DNA of 64,000 nt. It comes from Candidatus Cacconaster equi (GTDB lineage: Bacteria > Bacteroidota > Bacteroidia > Bacteroidales > UBA932). The stretch covers positions 1-64,000 of the forward strand of contig JAGHSK010000006.1 in the NCBI GenBank assembly GCA_018065895.1, read 5' to 3'. Under the pieces are notes generated by a model. The model ran no database searches and was not told the origin of the DNA. It worked only from the letters and a program-made list of their open reading frames with translations. Shown here in pieces: positions 8,554-18,118 of the stretch (the first letter of the stretch is position 1; every line of letters starts with the position of its first letter). Made by a program: the position numbers and the translations under genes.

Positions 8554-10353
8554 ATGAAAATCAAATCAGCATTCATTTGTCTGTTTTTGTGCTGCGTAAC
8601 CCTTGGCGCACAGAATCAGAAGGTAGAAAATGGTTACGTCAAGAGAGAAGTAAAAATTGAAATGCGTGACGGCGTAAAGCTTCACACTACAATCTATCAA
8701 CCAGTGGACTGTGGAGAAGGAAGACCTGTAATAATGCGCCGCACTCCTTACAGCTGCTCTCCATACGGAGAGGACTTCCGCACGAGAGATTTGTTCGAGG
8801 CCGAAATGAAATGTTTCACCGATCACAAATACATTGTCGTATATCAGGACGTGAGAGGCCGTTTCAATAGCGAAGGAAGTTATATGAACATCCGTCCTCT
8901 CAGCGGAGACGTCAATGACGTGACGGACACTTACGATACCATTGAATGGCTTGTAAACAACACGCCCAACAACGGAAACGTCGGGATGTGCGGTATTTCC
9001 TACCCCGGTTATTATTCGATGGTAGGTGCGCTCTGCGGACACCCGGCCCTGAAGGCATGTTCACCTCAGGCGCCTATCGGTGACTGGTTCATCGGTGATG
9101 ACATCCACCACAACGGAGCATATATGCTGCTTGACACCGACGATTTCGGAGGTACATCGGTATTTGCTGACAGAGAAGCATTCGCGGCAGAGCCATACGA
9201 GGTGAATATTGACTACGGCCAGAGCAAATTCGACTATTATGAACGTCTCCACACAACAAAGAAAATAATAGGAGCATATGGTGACGAAGAGACCCTGCGC
9301 AAATACTATCCGTTCTGGTATCAGATAATCAACCACCCGAATTACGATGAATTCTGGAAATCCGTCGCCCATCTTCCGTATATAAAAGACGTAAAGCCGG
9401 CAATACTTGTTGTGGGCGCCCTTTTTGACGCGGAGGACTGCTACGGGGCAATCCAGACTTACAAGACACTTCTTAAGGAATCTCCGCAGACTGAGACATA
9501 TTATGTGAACGGTCCGTGGATTCACGGATCCTGGACAAACAGGAGCTATGACCATCTTGGCGCCTGGTATTTCGGTGAGGGTCTTTTTGACTTCTTCTTC
9601 GACGAAGTGGAATATCCGTTCTTTGCGCATTATCTGGAAGGAGCTCCGGAAAAGCCGGCTGCAGTGACGCTTATCCCGGCCTTTGCATCCCAGGACACTA
9701 CAAGCCACTGGACATCTTTCACGAAGGATAAGATGCCGGAATACAAAATGAAGAAGATGCCTTTCAGACGTCGTTTCTCCCGCAAAAGCTCGTATGTGTC
9801 AGACCCTGCCAAACCGTTGCGCTACCTGCATCCATCCAAGAAGAACGTACGCGACCGCAGTTATATGGCTGACAACTACGTTGACGACAGCACGGCATTC
9901 GTGAACTTCGATTACAAGCCTGTGGAGGACACTGTGTTCCTCTGCGGTCCGATAGATGTCGATCTGCGTTATAGAACGACAGCAGAAGACCTTGATTTCA
10001 TTGTAAAAGTGCTTGACGTTTCTCCGGACGGCAGTGAAATGCTGATTCGAGGCGATGTATTCCGTGCCCGATATGCAAAAAGCTTCGAAGAGCCTCACTT
10101 CCTCAGACCGGGGCATCGGGAAAGACTTCAGTTCACTTTGGATGACGTGATTCACTATCTTCTTCCGGGCCACAGCATCAGAGTCCAGATACAGAGCACC
10201 TGGTTCCCGCTGGTGGACATCAATCCGCAGACAGCCGTGGAAAACATATACAAGGCTGAAGAATCCGATTACAAGGCCGCTACAATAACGATTCTGCACA
10301 ATATCTGGAACCGCTCAAGCATCAGCCTGCCTATTGCTCAAAGAGGCGAATAA
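8554..10353 (+). CDS. CocE/NonD family hydrolase (X-Pro dipeptidyl-peptidase S15-like)
   Basis: Signal peptide MKIKSAFICLFLCCVTLGAQ; RTPYSCSPYG, GMCGISYPGYYS. ORF track start 8467 lies inside the tRNA, so 8554 is preferred. Confidence 0.88.
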   Translation: MKIKSAFICLFLCCVTLGAQNQKVENGYVKREVKIEMRDGVKLHTTIYQPVDCGEGRPVIMRRTPYSCSPYGEDFRTRDLFEAEMKCFTDHKYIVVYQDVRGRFNSEGSYMNIRPLSGDVNDVTDTYDTIEWLVNNTPNNGNVGMCGISYPGYYSMVGALCGHPALKACSPQAPIGDWFIGDDIHHNGAYMLLDTDDFGGTSVFADREAFAAEPYEVNIDYGQSKFDYYERLHTTKKIIGAYGDEETLRKYYPFWYQIINHPNYDEFWKSVAHLPYIKDVKPAILVVGALFDAEDCYGAIQTYKTLLKESPQTETYYVNGPWIHGSWTNRSYDHLGAWYFGEGLFDFFFDEVEYPFFAHYLEGAPEKPAAVTLIPAFASQDTTSHWTSFTKDKMPEYKMKKMPFRRRFSRKSSYVSDPAKPLRYLHPSKKNVRDRSYMADNYVDDSTAFVNFDYKPVEDTVFLCGPIDVDLRYRTTAEDLDFIVKVLDVSPDGSEMLIRGDVFRARYAKSFEEPHFLRPGHRERLQFTLDDVIHYLLPGHSIRVQIQSTWFPLVDINPQTAVENIYKAEESDYKAATITILHNIWNRSSISLPIAQRGE

Positions 10354-11258
10354 TGAACAAATACCGTAGTTTCGTGCTGCCTGTGGCAATCCTTCTCGGA
10401 CTGCTGCTTCATCGATGGTGCGCTTATGCCCAGGTAATCATTCCCTATATGATTTTCACCATCCTGCTGATGAATTATTCGGCTGTTGACGTGAAGAGAC
10501 TCAAACCCTCGAGAATGGACCTGTCTCTGATGCTCATTCAGATTTTCGGAAGCATTATCCCCTACCTCATACTGCATTTCAGCGGAGTAGATGAAATTAT
10601 TGCGCAAGGTGTGATGATGGTGGTGATATGTCCTGTCGCCGCATCTGTTGTCGTCATTTCCTGCATGCTCGGAGCCAACCGGGAAAGGGTTACGACATAC
10701 ACAATTCTTGGAAACATAATGGTATCCATCGTTGCGCCGATCTATTTTTCATTTATAGGCAAGCAGCAGGAGATGCCGTTCCTGCAGGCTTTCTGGATGA
10801 TTTTCCGTAAGACTGCCGTAATAATAGCCCTTCCGTTCATAGTTGCAGTCATCACTCAGAGATGGATGAAACGTGTCAATGCCTTCATCTGCAGAATAAA
10901 GATAGTGTCATTCTATTTGTGGGCAATTACCCTGACAGTCACCTTAGGACAAACCATCCACTATATTTTTCTTCACGGAAAGGATAATGTCGGGAACATA
11001 GTGATTCTTGGGACCGCATCCGTCATCATATGCGCCATCCAGTTCGCCCTTGGCAAATGGTTGGGTGAAAAATATGGTGACAGAGTAGCCGGAGGTCAGC
11101 TTCTTGCACAGAAAAACGTGGCGATTGGAGTGTGGATGGCAAACACCTTCCTGTTCCCCCTTGCCTCGGTGGGGATTGCTTTGTACTCCATCTGGCAGAA
11201 TGTGTTCAACAGCTGGCAGATGTGGCGGTTCAATTCTAGAACTTCATCAAGAAGTTGA
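10353..11258 (+). CDS. Bile acid:sodium symporter-like transporter (BASS superfamily)
   Basis: ~10 TM protein with CPVAASVVVISCMLGANRE and QKNVAIGVWMA. Confidence 0.65.
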   Translation: MNKYRSFVLPVAILLGLLLHRWCAYAQVIIPYMIFTILLMNYSAVDVKRLKPSRMDLSLMLIQIFGSIIPYLILHFSGVDEIIAQGVMMVVICPVAASVVVISCMLGANRERVTTYTILGNIMVSIVAPIYFSFIGKQQEMPFLQAFWMIFRKTAVIIALPFIVAVITQRWMKRVNAFICRIKIVSFYLWAITLTVTLGQTIHYIFLHGKDNVGNIVILGTASVIICAIQFALGKWLGEKYGDRVAGGQLLAQKNVAIGVWMANTFLFPLASVGIALYSIWQNVFNSWQMWRFNSRTSSRS

Positions 11259-11637
11259 CTTTGTCGTTATTTTCGTCGATCATCCTTTCGAGGTCCTCTT
11301 TGTCGAAGGTGAAGACAAATCCCATACAGCCGAAGGAGAGGACTTTGAAGGAGGAATCTCTTTCGATGCCACCAATACTGTAAATACCCCTCTTCTTGAC
11401 GACAAGACGGTTGTTGACTACAGATTCGAATGCATCGTCACCAAGGTCGGATGTGAGTATCGACCACAAGTCGATCCGGTCTGATTTCTTAGAACTCAAG
11501 TCATCATCCAGCAGATCGTCCGCAATTTCACAAATTGCTTGTTTGTGTCGTTTTTCTCCTGGACAAAGGATAATTGCCAGAACAAGAAATGCAACAATTG
11601 AGGAGAGGATGATTATGGATTTTCTGGATAATTTCAT
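11236..11637 (-). CDS. Small signal-anchored hypothetical protein
   Basis: 133 aa, N-terminal TM; 4-nt overlap with the upstream gene. Confidence 0.7.
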   Translation of the reverse strand: MKLSRKSIIILSSIVAFLVLAIILCPGEKRHKQAICEIADDLLDDDLSSKKSDRIDLWSILTSDLGDDAFESVVNNRLVVKKRGIYSIGGIERDSSFKVLSFGCMGFVFTFDKEDLERMIDENNDKVNFLMKF

Positions 11638-12590
11638 TTGGAATCTCCCTCCTGTCTGGCTTTTTCAAGAAATGTTTTCAGATGTGTCATATAGTCTGCC
11701 TGGTGATCATGGAAGGACAAAGCATGTGTAGGCGTATTGGAAACAATCCAAAGCTCCTTGTAGCCCTGGGTTTTGGCATCGTAACACTTGTAAGCGAATT
11801 TCGACGGTACGAAAGTGTCTTCCTCACCGTGTATGAAAATCATAGGCTTGCTGCATTTGGCGAGTTGATTGACGGATGATGCCTCCTTGAAATTCCAGCC
11901 GTATGTCTTCTCACAATATTCACTTGTCCGTTGCATCAGCCTGTCGCTGACAAGCAGTTTCTTTCGAAGATAGTCAAATTCATCCCAAACGGAACTGTAT
12001 CCGCAATCCTCCACGAATGCGCGGACACACTCCGGAAGGTCAGGTTCTCCACTCAGCATCATTGTGGTGGCAGCCCCCATGGACACGCCGTGAACCACCA
12101 TAAAGTCGTTTTGCCACAAATCGCACGCAACATTCACCCAACGTTTGGCATCCAGACGGTCGAACCATCCCATTTGTACGACATCGCCTTCACTTTGACC
12201 ATGGTGCTGCAAATCAGGAAGAATGACGTTGAACCCCAAGGAGTCGCGATATACTCTCGCAAAATGGATCATGGCGTAGGAATCCACCCCATAACCATGG
12301 ATTATCAGGGCAGTACCCTTATTCGAAGGTTCACCGGCATAAATCGCGTGAATCTTCTTACTTCCTTCTCCCGTGATGACCGTATCGCGGAAAGTGCCGT
12401 TTAAATAAAGACTGTCGTACCATGCATTGATGCCAGGATAACGTGTTTCCTGCATCTCTATGGTCTTCTCGTGAGTCTGTGCAAGCATTTTCGGTTGCAG
12501 AGCGAGCTCACAAAGGGATTTCGGGCTGCATCCGATCAGAAACGGGAGTGTAGCCGCAATCAGGAATATTTTTAAATGGAATTTTGTCAT
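11634..12590 (-). CDS. Alpha/beta hydrolase (lipoprotein signal)
   Basis: GTALIIHGYGVDS, VVHGVSMGAATTM, HGEEDTFVPSKFA; lipobox LIGC. Confidence 0.88.
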   Translation of the reverse strand: MTKFHLKIFLIAATLPFLIGCSPKSLCELALQPKMLAQTHEKTIEMQETRYPGINAWYDSLYLNGTFRDTVITGEGSKKIHAIYAGEPSNKGTALIIHGYGVDSYAMIHFARVYRDSLGFNVILPDLQHHGQSEGDVVQMGWFDRLDAKRWVNVACDLWQNDFMVVHGVSMGAATTMMLSGEPDLPECVRAFVEDCGYSSVWDEFDYLRKKLLVSDRLMQRTSEYCEKTYGWNFKEASSVNQLAKCSKPMIFIHGEEDTFVPSKFAYKCYDAKTQGYKELWIVSNTPTHALSFHDHQADYMTHLKTFLEKARQEGDSK

Positions 12591-13798
12591 ATGCGTATGC
12601 CAATCTGGAATTCAAAGAAATCAGCGTTCTTGAATTTGGTCGATCTGATGTTCCAACCCGCGAAAGCATTGCTGAAATGTGGAAAATAGAATCTCATTCC
12701 GATACGCTGATAAAATCTTGAAATATCTTCATTGATTCCAACGTGACGGAAGAGGTACGCGCTGCACCCCATATATGCTGTTACGTTGCCGTAATAGAAT
12801 TCGTGTACAAAACCGAGAGCAAGGCTGAAAGGACTGTATCCTTTTGATGCCGCCACCGCTTCCGGACCGTATATGACAGTGTCGCTCCTTTTGAGCATCT
12901 CGCTGTCCCAGTTATAACCGGCTTCAAGGGATAGACCGGTCGAGCAAAGGAGACTGTATCTGTAAACCGCATCAAATCCCAAACCGATTCTCGGACGACT
13001 GCGGAAATCCTTCTGTTTCTTTTCAGGGTCTTCTACCATTTCGTTGAAGGCCTTGAACTCAGTCTTGCATGCGTGAAGCCCGTAAGTGGTGAAGAAATCA
13101 TAATGCATTCCCTTCTCGTACTCTGGATGGAGGGTGAGACGCGACACCTGTTTGGTGTATGGTTTGTCGATATTGTAGGTCAGTGTGGCTCCGACCGCAT
13201 ATCCGTTGAGCCCGATATTGCTCATCCACATATTGCCGTTGGAATGGTGGTACCAGTATGCGTTGATGGCAAGTTCGAAGTTGTCTACAGGGCGCAGTTT
13301 GATTTGCGGGCCACAGGTAAGATAGATTGAGAGCGGTGCTCCGATATGAAGTTGATATGGATTTGTAATGGGGTCGTACATCACGCTTGTAATGCCCATA
13401 CCTATACTTGCCCAATAACCGATGGAACCGTATTTGTTCTTATAGAAGGCGCCCTCCATGAAAGTATATACGTTCAAGAAATTGCCGAGACGGGAATCGT
13501 TCTTGAACTTCATTGTGGTGCAGTTGTCGAATGTGGCGCCGAATCCGAGTACGGGATAGTTGTATCTCTCTGCAAAGGCGGCGTTCGGATCATCAGGTGA
13601 GGTGTTGAAACCCACCTTGAAAGTATAAGACATATGGCCGTTGCGGTCAACGAAAAGATCGCGCATATTATCGGTGTTGGTCAGATAGCAATAAGCCGCA
13701 CCTGCAGTAACGCTAGGCCAGTGTGACCCGTCAGCGTGAGCGTTGACACACGCCAGAAACAAAAATAGAATGGTTATTATGCAGTTTTTCCTGAACAT
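12587..13798 (-). CDS. Acyloxyacyl hydrolase / PagL-like lipid A deacylase family protein
   Basis: Signal peptide, beta-barrel pattern and AINAYWYHHSNGNM catalytic-type His-Ser motif. Confidence 0.8.
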   Translation of the reverse strand: MFRKNCIITILFLFLACVNAHADGSHWPSVTAGAAYCYLTNTDNMRDLFVDRNGHMSYTFKVGFNTSPDDPNAAFAERYNYPVLGFGATFDNCTTMKFKNDSRLGNFLNVYTFMEGAFYKNKYGSIGYWASIGMGITSVMYDPITNPYQLHIGAPLSIYLTCGPQIKLRPVDNFELAINAYWYHHSNGNMWMSNIGLNGYAVGATLTYNIDKPYTKQVSRLTLHPEYEKGMHYDFFTTYGLHACKTEFKAFNEMVEDPEKKQKDFRSRPRIGLGFDAVYRYSLLCSTGLSLEAGYNWDSEMLKRSDTVIYGPEAVAASKGYSPFSLALGFVHEFYYGNVTAYMGCSAYLFRHVGINEDISRFYQRIGMRFYFPHFSNAFAGWNIRSTKFKNADFFEFQIGIRI

Positions 13799-13814
13799 TC
13801 AACCGAAGTTTGTG

Positions 13815-13822
13815 CAAATATA
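13815..13822 (-). promoter_or_regulatory. -7 element (TATATTTG) for the PagL-like operon
   Basis: CAAATATA on + strand 17 nt upstream of start. Confidence 0.5.
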
Positions 13823-13824
13823 AT

Positions 13825-13857
13825 AAAAAAACAGCAACAGCCATAAGGTTGTTGCTG
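13825..13857 (-). terminator. Rho-independent terminator of the outer-membrane barrel gene
   Basis: 11-bp stem CAGCAACAACC-TTAT-GGCTGTTGCTG followed by TTTTTTT on the minus strand. Confidence 0.8.
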
Positions 13858-13879
13858 CTTGGGTTTCAATGGACAAACG

Positions 13880-16828
13880 CTATCTTCTCCGTCCACCGCC
13901 CATACGGCCTCCCATCGGACCGCCCATAGGACCCATTCCGCCGCGATTTCCACCGAAATTACCGAAACGGTATGTAAGGCTCAGGACAATGTAGCGTCCA
14001 AGTGTATTGTTGCGGACGTCCTTTACAAAGTTGTCGGATGTGCTTCTGTAAGTATTCTTCGACTGATTAAGGATATCGTATGCTTTGAGGGCGAGCGTGA
14101 ACTGTTTCTTGAACAACTGCTTGCTTATCTCTGCATTCCATACGAACTGAGGAGTGTTGTATCCATCCTCGTAACCGATATAGAATGTGTATCTCGCATC
14201 TGTCTTGAATGAAAGAATGTCTGAGTTGAAGATGACTTCCCCATTGACGTTGTTGGTCCATGTCGGGGTCTTGTCGTTCGTTACGGAGTACCAGGCCTGT
14301 GAGTACCGGGCTCTGCCTCCGAGTGATGCCTCAAGCATGTCAGTACGGAAGGTAAACCTTGCATTGAGCATTGCCGATACGTTCTGGAAATTATTCCTCG
14401 TGTAGTTTTCAGGATCGAGGTATGAAGACTCATCCTCGATTATCGCACCTGATTTGCCGATGAATGACACTCCGGCGTCATATGAGGCACGGCAGAATGT
14501 CATGAATGAGAACTTGCTCTTTCCAATCGGAGTGTTGAACATGACTGACGCACTTGCCGATTTGGTTCCGCGATCATTGTTGAGAGGCACCGAATACTGA
14601 ACTCCAGCCTCGTCATACCATGTGGCGTTTACAATTGAATTGGTTGAGTATCTGAAGTTTGCATTCACGTTCAATGATGCGTAGTTAGTCATATCGGTGC
14701 TCCGGTACATCATCCATACATTGTGTGAGAAAGACGGTCTCAAACTGAGGTTACCGAGCTTGACGTACTGAGGGTCAGAATTGTCGGGAACAGGCATCAT
14801 CTGGTTGATTGAAGGCTGTGATGTGCTTCCCCGGTAGTTGAGACGAAGCATCTTGTATTCGCTGAAATTGATGTCAACCCTTGCATTAGGCGACCAGTTG
14901 CGCGTCTTGAGAACGGTATCTCTCTTGAAGAGTCCGTTTTCAGTATAGTTCACAGTCTTGGAAGGCTGATATGAAGCTCCGACAGAGATGTTGTACTTCT
15001 CCTCCTGTTTCCTGAAGTCAATGCCGACGTTCTGATTTGTAAATTTGTTGTCGGTCAGATTGGAGTAGATTTCATCCCTTACGTCGTAATTTCCACTCTT
15101 TCCCTTGTTGTAGGTATCCTTGTATGAATCGGTTTTCTTGTAACTGTACATATAGTTGGCAGAGACGAAGAAATTGTTTCCAAGAGGCTCCGTATAGTAG
15201 ATTCGACCGCTTACTGTCTGGCTTCTTGAATTGCGGAGGTACATCTGGTCAACAGTGTCCTTGTATGCCGGATCAATCTGATGGAAATCGTCATAAACAT
15301 TTTTGAGCGAGTTGTTGTATCCGGTCAGGTCGTTGTTTGAAAACTGGTACCTTGCATTCACAGAGATGGTACGGCCCGGCTTGCCGAGTCTCTGACGCCA
15401 AAGAAGACGTCCGCTGGCGTTCTGAGAATTGCTCTTTCCCGTTGATGTACTGTAGCCGTCGTTGACTTTCGACCGTACACCGGTTGCGGTAACTGTTCTG
15501 TCAGAAGAGAAATCATTGCGCTCGTCGAATCCGCCCCATCCTATATTGAAATTCGGATCGAACAGAAGCGATGTGGTCTTGGATATTTTCCAATCGGCTC
15601 TCGCGCCTGCACGCACTCCGTATGTCCAGTTGTTGTTAATACTGTTGTCTATGTTATAGAGGCTCGTCTTGTTGTCATCCATGAAACGTGTCGTGGCGGT
15701 ATTCTCCTCTACAACCCGATTATTGCCATTGAACAGAGCATTTCCCATCACCTCCGATTTGTTGTCGAAGGTATGGCCTCCGTTCAGACCTGCCATATAT
15801 GTCTTGGCGATACCATAGTTACCGCCACGCATTCCGCCCATTCTCATGTTTCCCATACTACTTGCGGCCAGATCCTGGAATCCACGGTTGTTGGTGTTGT
15901 TGATATTGCCGATGAACGCCAGCTGGTCGCTGTTCGTGAATCTGGCCACCATAGCGGCTCCCTGATATCTTGCGTCATTGACGGCCTCTTTGCCTTGAAG
16001 GTCATATCCGCCGCCACCCATAACGTTTCCGAACCAACCGTTCATCATTCCCTTCTTGACTCCGAGGTCAAGAACAGTCTCCTCTTCTCCATCATCTATT
16101 CCTGTGAATTCAGCCTGTTCGGATTTCTTCTCCACCACTCTCACTTTCTCAATGATCTTTGCAGGAAGGTTCTTGCTGGCCAGTGATGGGTCATTAAGGA
16201 AGAATTCCTTTCCGTCAACGTAAATCTTGTTGATTTCCTTACCATTGGCGGTAATCTTGCCGTCAGAGTCAACCTCTACGCCCGGAAGCCTCTTCAAGAG
16301 ATCCTCAAGCACGTCATTGTCCGCACTTTTCATCAAGGCCACATTGTGTTCGATAGTGTCTTTCTTCACTACGATAGGATTTCCGACATCAGTGACAGTG
16401 GCTCCTTCGAGGAAGTTCGCCTGCATATTCATCTTCTTCACACCGAGATCGACATTGTTTGATACGGTTATGACTTCAGTGTAGTTGTCATAGCCCATCA
16501 GGATACCCTCAATCTTGTACTTTCCGGCAGGAATTCCGGAAACTGTGGCTGCACCGTCGCCATCGGTCTGAGCATACTTGAAGACCGTTTTCTGTCCATC
16601 TTTCGTGATGGAAACGGCAGCGTACCCGATCGGTTCCCCTGTCTTTGAATCCTGCAATTTCACCTTCACGCTGTACTCCTGGGCATGGGCGCTTACCGTA
16701 CCGAAAAGCAGCAAAAGCCCGAATACCGCACATCTCAAAAATCTGTTTGTCATATCTTTTGTTGAATCTTTCATTTTATATGCATCTTTGACCTCTATGG
16801 TCGATAAAGGTTTAATGGTATCTTTCAA
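13880..16828 (-). CDS. Outer membrane beta-barrel protein with carboxypeptidase-regulatory-like domain (TonB-receptor-like)
   Basis: Signal peptide from MTNRFLRCAVFGLLLLFGTVSAHAQ (annotated start probably too far upstream); plug-like KRLPGVEVDSDGKITANGKEINKIYVDGKEFF; Gly/Met-rich C-terminus. Confidence 0.88.
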   Translation of the reverse strand: MKDTIKPLSTIEVKDAYKMKDSTKDMTNRFLRCAVFGLLLLFGTVSAHAQEYSVKVKLQDSKTGEPIGYAAVSITKDGQKTVFKYAQTDGDGAATVSGIPAGKYKIEGILMGYDNYTEVITVSNNVDLGVKKMNMQANFLEGATVTDVGNPIVVKKDTIEHNVALMKSADNDVLEDLLKRLPGVEVDSDGKITANGKEINKIYVDGKEFFLNDPSLASKNLPAKIIEKVRVVEKKSEQAEFTGIDDGEEETVLDLGVKKGMMNGWFGNVMGGGGYDLQGKEAVNDARYQGAAMVARFTNSDQLAFIGNINNTNNRGFQDLAASSMGNMRMGGMRGGNYGIAKTYMAGLNGGHTFDNKSEVMGNALFNGNNRVVEENTATTRFMDDNKTSLYNIDNSINNNWTYGVRAGARADWKISKTTSLLFDPNFNIGWGGFDERNDFSSDRTVTATGVRSKVNDGYSTSTGKSNSQNASGRLLWRQRLGKPGRTISVNARYQFSNNDLTGYNNSLKNVYDDFHQIDPAYKDTVDQMYLRNSRSQTVSGRIYYTEPLGNNFFVSANYMYSYKKTDSYKDTYNKGKSGNYDVRDEIYSNLTDNKFTNQNVGIDFRKQEEKYNISVGASYQPSKTVNYTENGLFKRDTVLKTRNWSPNARVDINFSEYKMLRLNYRGSTSQPSINQMMPVPDNSDPQYVKLGNLSLRPSFSHNVWMMYRSTDMTNYASLNVNANFRYSTNSIVNATWYDEAGVQYSVPLNNDRGTKSASASVMFNTPIGKSKFSFMTFCRASYDAGVSFIGKSGAIIEDESSYLDPENYTRNNFQNVSAMLNARFTFRTDMLEASLGGRARYSQAWYSVTNDKTPTWTNNVNGEVIFNSDILSFKTDARYTFYIGYEDGYNTPQFVWNAEISKQLFKKQFTLALKAYDILNQSKNTYRSTSDNFVKDVRNNTLGRYIVLSLTYRFGNFGGNRGGMGPMGGPMGGRMGGGRRR

Positions 16829-17540
16829 ATGTTTTCTTCGCAGACATATATGTCAGATACATTGTCACTGCAATCAGACAGTGGGCCAGATCGGTGAAAT
16901 TGAACCATCTGTCAATTGAGCAACGTGTTGCCATCACAGCGAGAGCAACAATCATGCAGAAGGTGGCGGCAAGAATGTATTTGCTTTCTGCATTTTCCCT
17001 CTCCCTCGACAGAATTCTTATCTGCAACGGCAGGGATAAAAAGATCATCGCAAAAAAGATGTGAGCACCGGCAACGTTGTATGTGAGAAGAATGACGGTT
17101 AGAACAAAAGCGGCCGCAGACTCCGCTGCAATAAGCATATACAGCCATCTGACCGGAAGGTCTTTCAGCACCTGGGAACTGCGTTTTATGGTTGCAATTT
17201 CAAAGAAGGTGATGGAAATTATATTGAAAAGCCAGTTGGGCAGGTCGTGAAGGTGCCACACGAACCTTTCAGACCATGGCAGCAAGTCCGCCTGGTGCCT
17301 GTCATAAATTCCTTCTGAAAAAAGATAGTAGAACGAATGAGTCATAATAGCTGCGCACAAAGTGCCCGCCCCCATAAAAAGGAAGAACAATGGATATTCG
17401 CGCAGGTATCCTCTCTCTGCAGAAGGCTTGCGGAGCTTGAAATAAGCATAGAAACTGATGGCAGCCACGAGAAGGTCCGTGATTGCAGCCATCGGCTCCA
17501 TGATGAGAAGGTTCCCTATTTTCCAGCAAGTTGTTTCCAA
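16812..17540 (-). CDS. Polytopic membrane protein of unknown function
   Basis: ~7 TM segments; likely start MEPMAAITDLL at ~17501. Confidence 0.7.
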   Translation of the reverse strand: METTCWKIGNLLIMEPMAAITDLLVAAISFYAYFKLRKPSAERGYLREYPLFFLFMGAGTLCAAIMTHSFYYLFSEGIYDRHQADLLPWSERFVWHLHDLPNWLFNIISITFFEIATIKRSSQVLKDLPVRWLYMLIAAESAAAFVLTVILLTYNVAGAHIFFAMIFLSLPLQIRILSRERENAESKYILAATFCMIVALAVMATRCSIDRWFNFTDLAHCLIAVTMYLTYMSAKKTFERYH

Positions 17541-17546
17541 GAGAAT

Positions 17547-18110
17547 TTATTTTATGCGTTCAGGATGTGATTCCACGAATTTTTTCCAGTTCGTGGAGGA
17601 ACTTACATCGGAAAGTGGACTGATCAGTTGATAGAAGTGGCACATAGCGATGGCAAGGGCATCCGACGCATCAAGGAATTTGTTGTCCATAACAGTCTTC
17701 AAAGTCTTTTCCATAAGCAGCTTGACCTGCTCCTTGGAGGCGTCTCCCCTCCCCGTTATGGCCATCTTAACCTTGCGCGGCGCATATTCGAATACAGGAA
17801 TCTGGCGGAAAAGTGCAGCAGCGATGGCTGCGCCCTGTGCCCTGCCCAGTTTCAGCATCACTTGCGGGTTCTTTCCGTAGAATGGCGCCTCAATGGCCAG
17901 GTCGTCCGGAGCATAACGTTCCATAAGCTGGCCGACCTCGCGGAATATGCGGTTCAGCTTCATGAAATGATCTTTCTCCTTGCGGAGATCGAGCACGCCC
18001 ATATCCACAAAGTGTACGCTTCTGCTATCAACGAGAATGACCCCGTAACCAAGAATATTGGTGCCGGGGTCTATTCCCATTATTATTCTCTGCTTGTCGT
18101 CCGCCATCAA
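17547..18110 (-). CDS. ruvC: Crossover junction endodeoxyribonuclease RuvC
   Basis: IMGIDPGTNILGYGV, LAIEAPFYGKNPQVMLKLGRAQGA. Confidence 0.97.
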   Translation of the reverse strand: MMADDKQRIIMGIDPGTNILGYGVILVDSRSVHFVDMGVLDLRKEKDHFMKLNRIFREVGQLMERYAPDDLAIEAPFYGKNPQVMLKLGRAQGAAIAAALFRQIPVFEYAPRKVKMAITGRGDASKEQVKLLMEKTLKTVMDNKFLDASDALAIAMCHFYQLISPLSDVSSSTNWKKFVESHPERIK

Positions 18111-18118
18111 GCTCCGAA

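Noticed and set aside
13880-13960. Repetitive GGM/GGP codons at the OMP C-terminus as a possible DNA repeat element
   Set aside because: Explained as a coding Gly/Met-rich tail of the outer-membrane protein.
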